This document shows, one piece after another, positions 61,737 to 64,000 of a stretch of 64,000 nt of DNA. The stretch lies in NCBI RefSeq assembly GCF_900108335.1, contig NZ_FNVT01000001.1:860977-924976 (forward strand). Reading direction: 5' to 3'. How positions within the stretch are numbered: the first letter of the stretch is position 1; each line of letters starts with the position of its first letter. A model generated the notes under the pieces. It was not told where the DNA came from. It made no database searches and saw only the letters and a list, made by a program, of their open reading frames with translations. Position numbers and translations under genes: made by a program. The stretch comes from Nonomuraea solani (GTDB taxonomy: Bacteria > Actinomycetota > Actinomycetes > Streptosporangiales > Streptosporangiaceae).

Positions 61737-63548
61737 CTAGCCAGGAATCGGGTACGGGAACGAGCTCGTCACCCCGATCTTGTCGTACTCCATCTTCGAG
61801 GCGTCGAAGCCGGCCGCCCAGTTGGCGTTGGTGACCTCGTTGCACTGGTAGCTCTGGTACTTGTCGTCGCTGACCTTGCCCACCTCGATGTTCTCGAAGG
61901 TGAACCCGCAGCCGCCGGCGTCCATGTGCACGCCCCGGGTGCCGCTGTCGGGCATCGCCCCGGCCGGGTCGTTGATGACGTCGGTGATCACCATCTGCTT
62001 GACGTGGTTGTCCTTCATGTGCGGCTCGGTGTTGCTGACGCCGTAGGTGTAGAAGGCACCCATGTCACCGCTGTCGAGCCCGGCCTCCTCCAGCTTGATG
62101 TAGGAGAAGCTGTTGTTGCGGGCGTAGTTGTCGGCGTCCTTGACCTCGGGCCGGACTTCCAGGCTGATGCCGTACCGCGCGCTGTGCTTGACGTTGATGT
62201 TGCTGACGGTGTTGTTGCCCGTGCTCATCAGCTCGATGCCCGACGCGTCGCCGGGGACCAGCTCGCCCACGTGGTAGATGTAGTTATTCGAAATCGTGTG
62301 ATGCCCGGAAATGTCGCCTTCGCCGGGGTAGCCGCCCTCGACCTTGATGCCGTCGGCGCCGATGTTCTCCAGCAGGCTGTCCGACACCTTGACCCGCTCG
62401 TTGGCGAACAGCATGTAGACGCCCATATAGCCGCTGTCGGACAGGTTCAGCCTGGTCAGGTCGATGTCGCGGGTGTTGGTCAGCGTGATCATGCCGAACC
62501 GGTTGCGGGGCATCTCGATCTGCCGGTCGTACACGGGGTACTTGTGCTCGTAGCCCGAGTCGCCCTCGCTGATCCAGCCGGCGCGATACCAGTCCACGAA
62601 GTCGGAGTACTGCAGCGCCAGCCCGTCGAAGGCCAGGTTCTGCACCCGCTGCTCGGGGCTGCTGCCCTTGAGCGAGAGGATCGTCTTGACCGTGGGGGCC
62701 ATGACCTTGTCGATCGAGCCCTTCGGCCAGTAGTAGACCTCGCTGTTGGCGAAGTCGAAGTAGTACTCGCCCGGCTGGTCCAGGAAGCGCAGCGTGTTCT
62801 GCAGGAAGTAGCGCGAGCCGCTGCGGCTGTTGACGAACGCGTAGCGCGCCCAGTGGTTGAGGGTGAAGAAGTTCTTGCGGAAGTCGGCGCCGCCCAGCGG
62901 CACGGTGTCGGTGAACCAGCTCCACGAGCCGCCCGACCAGACCATGATCTGGGAGTTCTTGTCGAAGTCGGCGTCCCACTCCTTGGGCACGTCCTCCGGC
63001 TTGAAGTACAGCCAGTTGCGCACGGCCTCCTTCTCCGGCTCGCCCAGCACCGAGAACAGGTACGGCGACCACAGGTCCTCCTTGCCCCGGTTGGGGTGGC
63101 GGGCGGTGGTGGCGCGTTTGCCGTCCTCGAACAGCGTGTAGAAGCTACGATCGACCTTGGTCTTGTAGATGTCGTCCTTGTACTTCTGCCAGCCGGTCAC
63201 CGGCCTGGCGCCGAGCAGGCGGGCCTTGCCGGGCCCGTCCGCGCTGCGATAGGTCACGCGGTGGCCGTTCTTGCCGGAATCGGCCTCGGTGAACTCGATG
63301 GTCTTGTCGACCACGTAGTCGCCGGCCTTGACGTTGACCACGACGTCGCAGGTGTTGTGCTGACGCCTTCTGAGCCCGTCACGGGCCTGCTCGATGGACT
63401 TCCACGGCCGGTTCGCGCTGCCGTCGCCGCGGTCGCTGCCCGCGGGGGAGACGTAGTAGTCGCAGGCCGGCCGACCGGCCGTGGCCGGGGTGGGGCTCGT
63501 CATACCGCCCAGGAGTAAGACAATCGCGCCCACGGACCTGAGAATCAC
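61737..63548 (-). CDS. secreted right-handed beta-helix protein, GH141-like
   Basis: A 603-residue exported protein. The signal peptide is RSVGAIVLLLGGMTSPTPATA. The start of the mature chain (CDYYVSPAGSDRGDGSANRPW) is the common opening of secreted beta-helix enzymes, and repeated NNYIYHVGE, NTRDIDLTRLNLSDSG and NGI-type coils continue to the end. The fold and the early ADSGKNGHRVTYR and FEDGKRATTARHPN segments suggest GH141 (alpha-L-fucosidase or xylanase type), which includes an RG-II fucosidase. The GTG start overlaps the RraA stop (GTGA) with GGAG upstream. Other beta-helix families remain possible. Confidence 0.7.
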   Translation of the reverse strand: MILRSVGAIVLLLGGMTSPTPATAGRPACDYYVSPAGSDRGDGSANRPWKSIEQARDGLRRRQHNTCDVVVNVKAGDYVVDKTIEFTEADSGKNGHRVTYRSADGPGKARLLGARPVTGWQKYKDDIYKTKVDRSFYTLFEDGKRATTARHPNRGKEDLWSPYLFSVLGEPEKEAVRNWLYFKPEDVPKEWDADFDKNSQIMVWSGGSWSWFTDTVPLGGADFRKNFFTLNHWARYAFVNSRSGSRYFLQNTLRFLDQPGEYYFDFANSEVYYWPKGSIDKVMAPTVKTILSLKGSSPEQRVQNLAFDGLALQYSDFVDWYRAGWISEGDSGYEHKYPVYDRQIEMPRNRFGMITLTNTRDIDLTRLNLSDSGYMGVYMLFANERVKVSDSLLENIGADGIKVEGGYPGEGDISGHHTISNNYIYHVGELVPGDASGIELMSTGNNTVSNINVKHSARYGISLEVRPEVKDADNYARNNSFSYIKLEEAGLDSGDMGAFYTYGVSNTEPHMKDNHVKQMVITDVINDPAGAMPDSGTRGVHMDAGGCGFTFENIEVGKVSDDKYQSYQCNEVTNANWAAGFDASKMEYDKIGVTSSFPYPIPG

Positions 63549-64000
63549 TGGCTCTCCTTAACTTCCCGCCACCGCTCGTACTCGGCGCGGGTCTCGGGGG
63601 TGAGTGGGTAGTAGTCGGAAAGTGCGCCGCCCTCCTCGATGCGGGCGCGGCTGTAGCGCTCCCACCGCTCGTGGTCGGCGGCGGCGTCGAGCACCGATTC
63701 GGCCCGGCGGCGCGGCACCACCACGGCGCCGTCGTCGTCGGCCACGCACAGGTCGCCGGGCAGCGCGAGCGCGCCGCCGACGGCCACGGGCACGTCGTAC
63801 GCCCACGGGAACAGCTCCGCCTGCGAGGCGTAGTGCGGGGTGGCGCCCGTGCACCAGATCGGCACGCCCACGCCGCTCACCCGGGGCAGGTCCCTGATCC
63901 GGCCGTCCACCACGATCGCGGCGCCGCCCTTGCGCTTGAAGTAGCGGACCAGCATGTCGCCGAAACACCCCGTGTACGCGCTGCCGTACGCCTGCACGAC
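63545..64000 (-). CDS. RraA-like protein (aldolase/hydratase family), 5-prime end beyond the window
   Basis: The last 151 residues of an RraA-family protein; the start lies past position 64000. The signature DGRIRDL, the loop SQAELFPWAYDVPV and the C-terminal VADDDGAVVVPRRR strand are typical. Relatives include RNase E inhibitor RraA and HMG/CHA-type aldolases that cleave 4-hydroxy-2-oxo acids. In this operon, ahead of two glycosidases, a role in breaking down an acidic or deoxy sugar is more likely than RNA control. Its stop overlaps the GTG of the GH141-like gene. Confidence 0.8.
   Translation of the reverse strand, partial: VVQAYGSAYTGCFGDMLVRYFKRKGGAAIVVDGRIRDLPRVSGVGVPIWCTGATPHYASQAELFPWAYDVPVAVGGALALPGDLCVADDDGAVVVPRRRAESVLDAAADHERWERYSRARIEEGGALSDYYPLTPETRAEYERWREVKESQ

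Overview
The window is very GC-rich actinomycete DNA: GTG and ATG starts, dense ATGA/GTGA stop-start overlaps, many twin-arginine (Tat) signal peptides, a PknB-type kinase fused to WD40 repeats, and PadR, HxlR and MerR regulators. A Streptosporangiales-like soil actinomycete (Nonomuraea type) is my guess; nothing in the window proves the genus. I saw no tRNA, rRNA, CRISPR array, insertion sequence or attachment site. No gap between genes exceeds about 300 bases.

Layout. (1) 1-2593: the end of a membrane-bound formate dehydrogenase operon (catalytic subunit C-terminus, FdhE, iron-sulfur subunit, NrfD-type anchor). (2) 2719-4996: an HxlR regulator divergent from an NDH-2/AIF-like flavoprotein, then a membrane protein. 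(3) 5000-8389: a Ser/Thr kinase with WD40 repeats. (4) 8424-26866: a first block of plant cell-wall sugar genes. It holds a minus-strand operon GH29, GH78, GH43-like, GH28; a divergent plus-strand pair, GH2 and an acyltransferase fusion; a minus-strand operon, GH127-like, GH78, SGNH esterase; and a plus-strand GH127. (5) 26903-34912: an unrelated island of a secreted alpha/beta hydrolase, PadR, a GlxA/AraC regulator with an HD protein and two membrane proteins, a metallo-beta-lactamase protein divergent from MerR, an ABC exporter and an orphan response regulator. (6) 34915-52822: about 18 kb of minus-strand, tightly coupled genes starting with a secreted pectate lyase. An Opp/Dpp-type importer follows, then two sialidase-superfamily propellers, a lone family-1 binding protein, a GH140-like protein with a degenerate paralogue, an unknown beta-sandwich plus (alpha/alpha) enzyme, and a cytoplasmic GH28. 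(7) 53079-57062: a SorC-type sugar-sensing regulator, a Tat-exported esterase and a pectin methylesterase. (8) 57154-58452: a helicase-associated-domain protein. (9) 58704-64000: an operon of an RraA-like protein, a GH141-like beta-helix protein and GH106.

How the genes work together. Pectin methylesterase, pectate lyase and a Tat-exported polygalacturonase would open the homogalacturonan backbone outside the cell. The Dpp-type transporter would import branched oligosaccharides. Enzymes without signal peptides (GH28, GH78 twice, GH127, GH29, GH2, SGNH esterase, one sialidase-like propeller, the unknown 671-residue protein) would finish the job inside. GH78, GH106, GH127, GH140-like, GH141-like, GH2, sialidase-like, PL1 and GH28 families together resemble the set that Bacteroides thetaiotaomicron uses on rhamnogalacturonan-II, which leads me to propose an actinobacterial RG-II system.

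Regulation. The AT-rich element TGAATATTTAT or a close variant occurs in the promoter regions of the SorC gene itself, the pectate lyase operon, the pectinesterase operon, both divergent GH127-type genes and the GH29/GH2 pair. This suggests one local regulon. The GH29/GH2 intergenic region also carries two LacI-type operators, although no LacI gene lies in the window.
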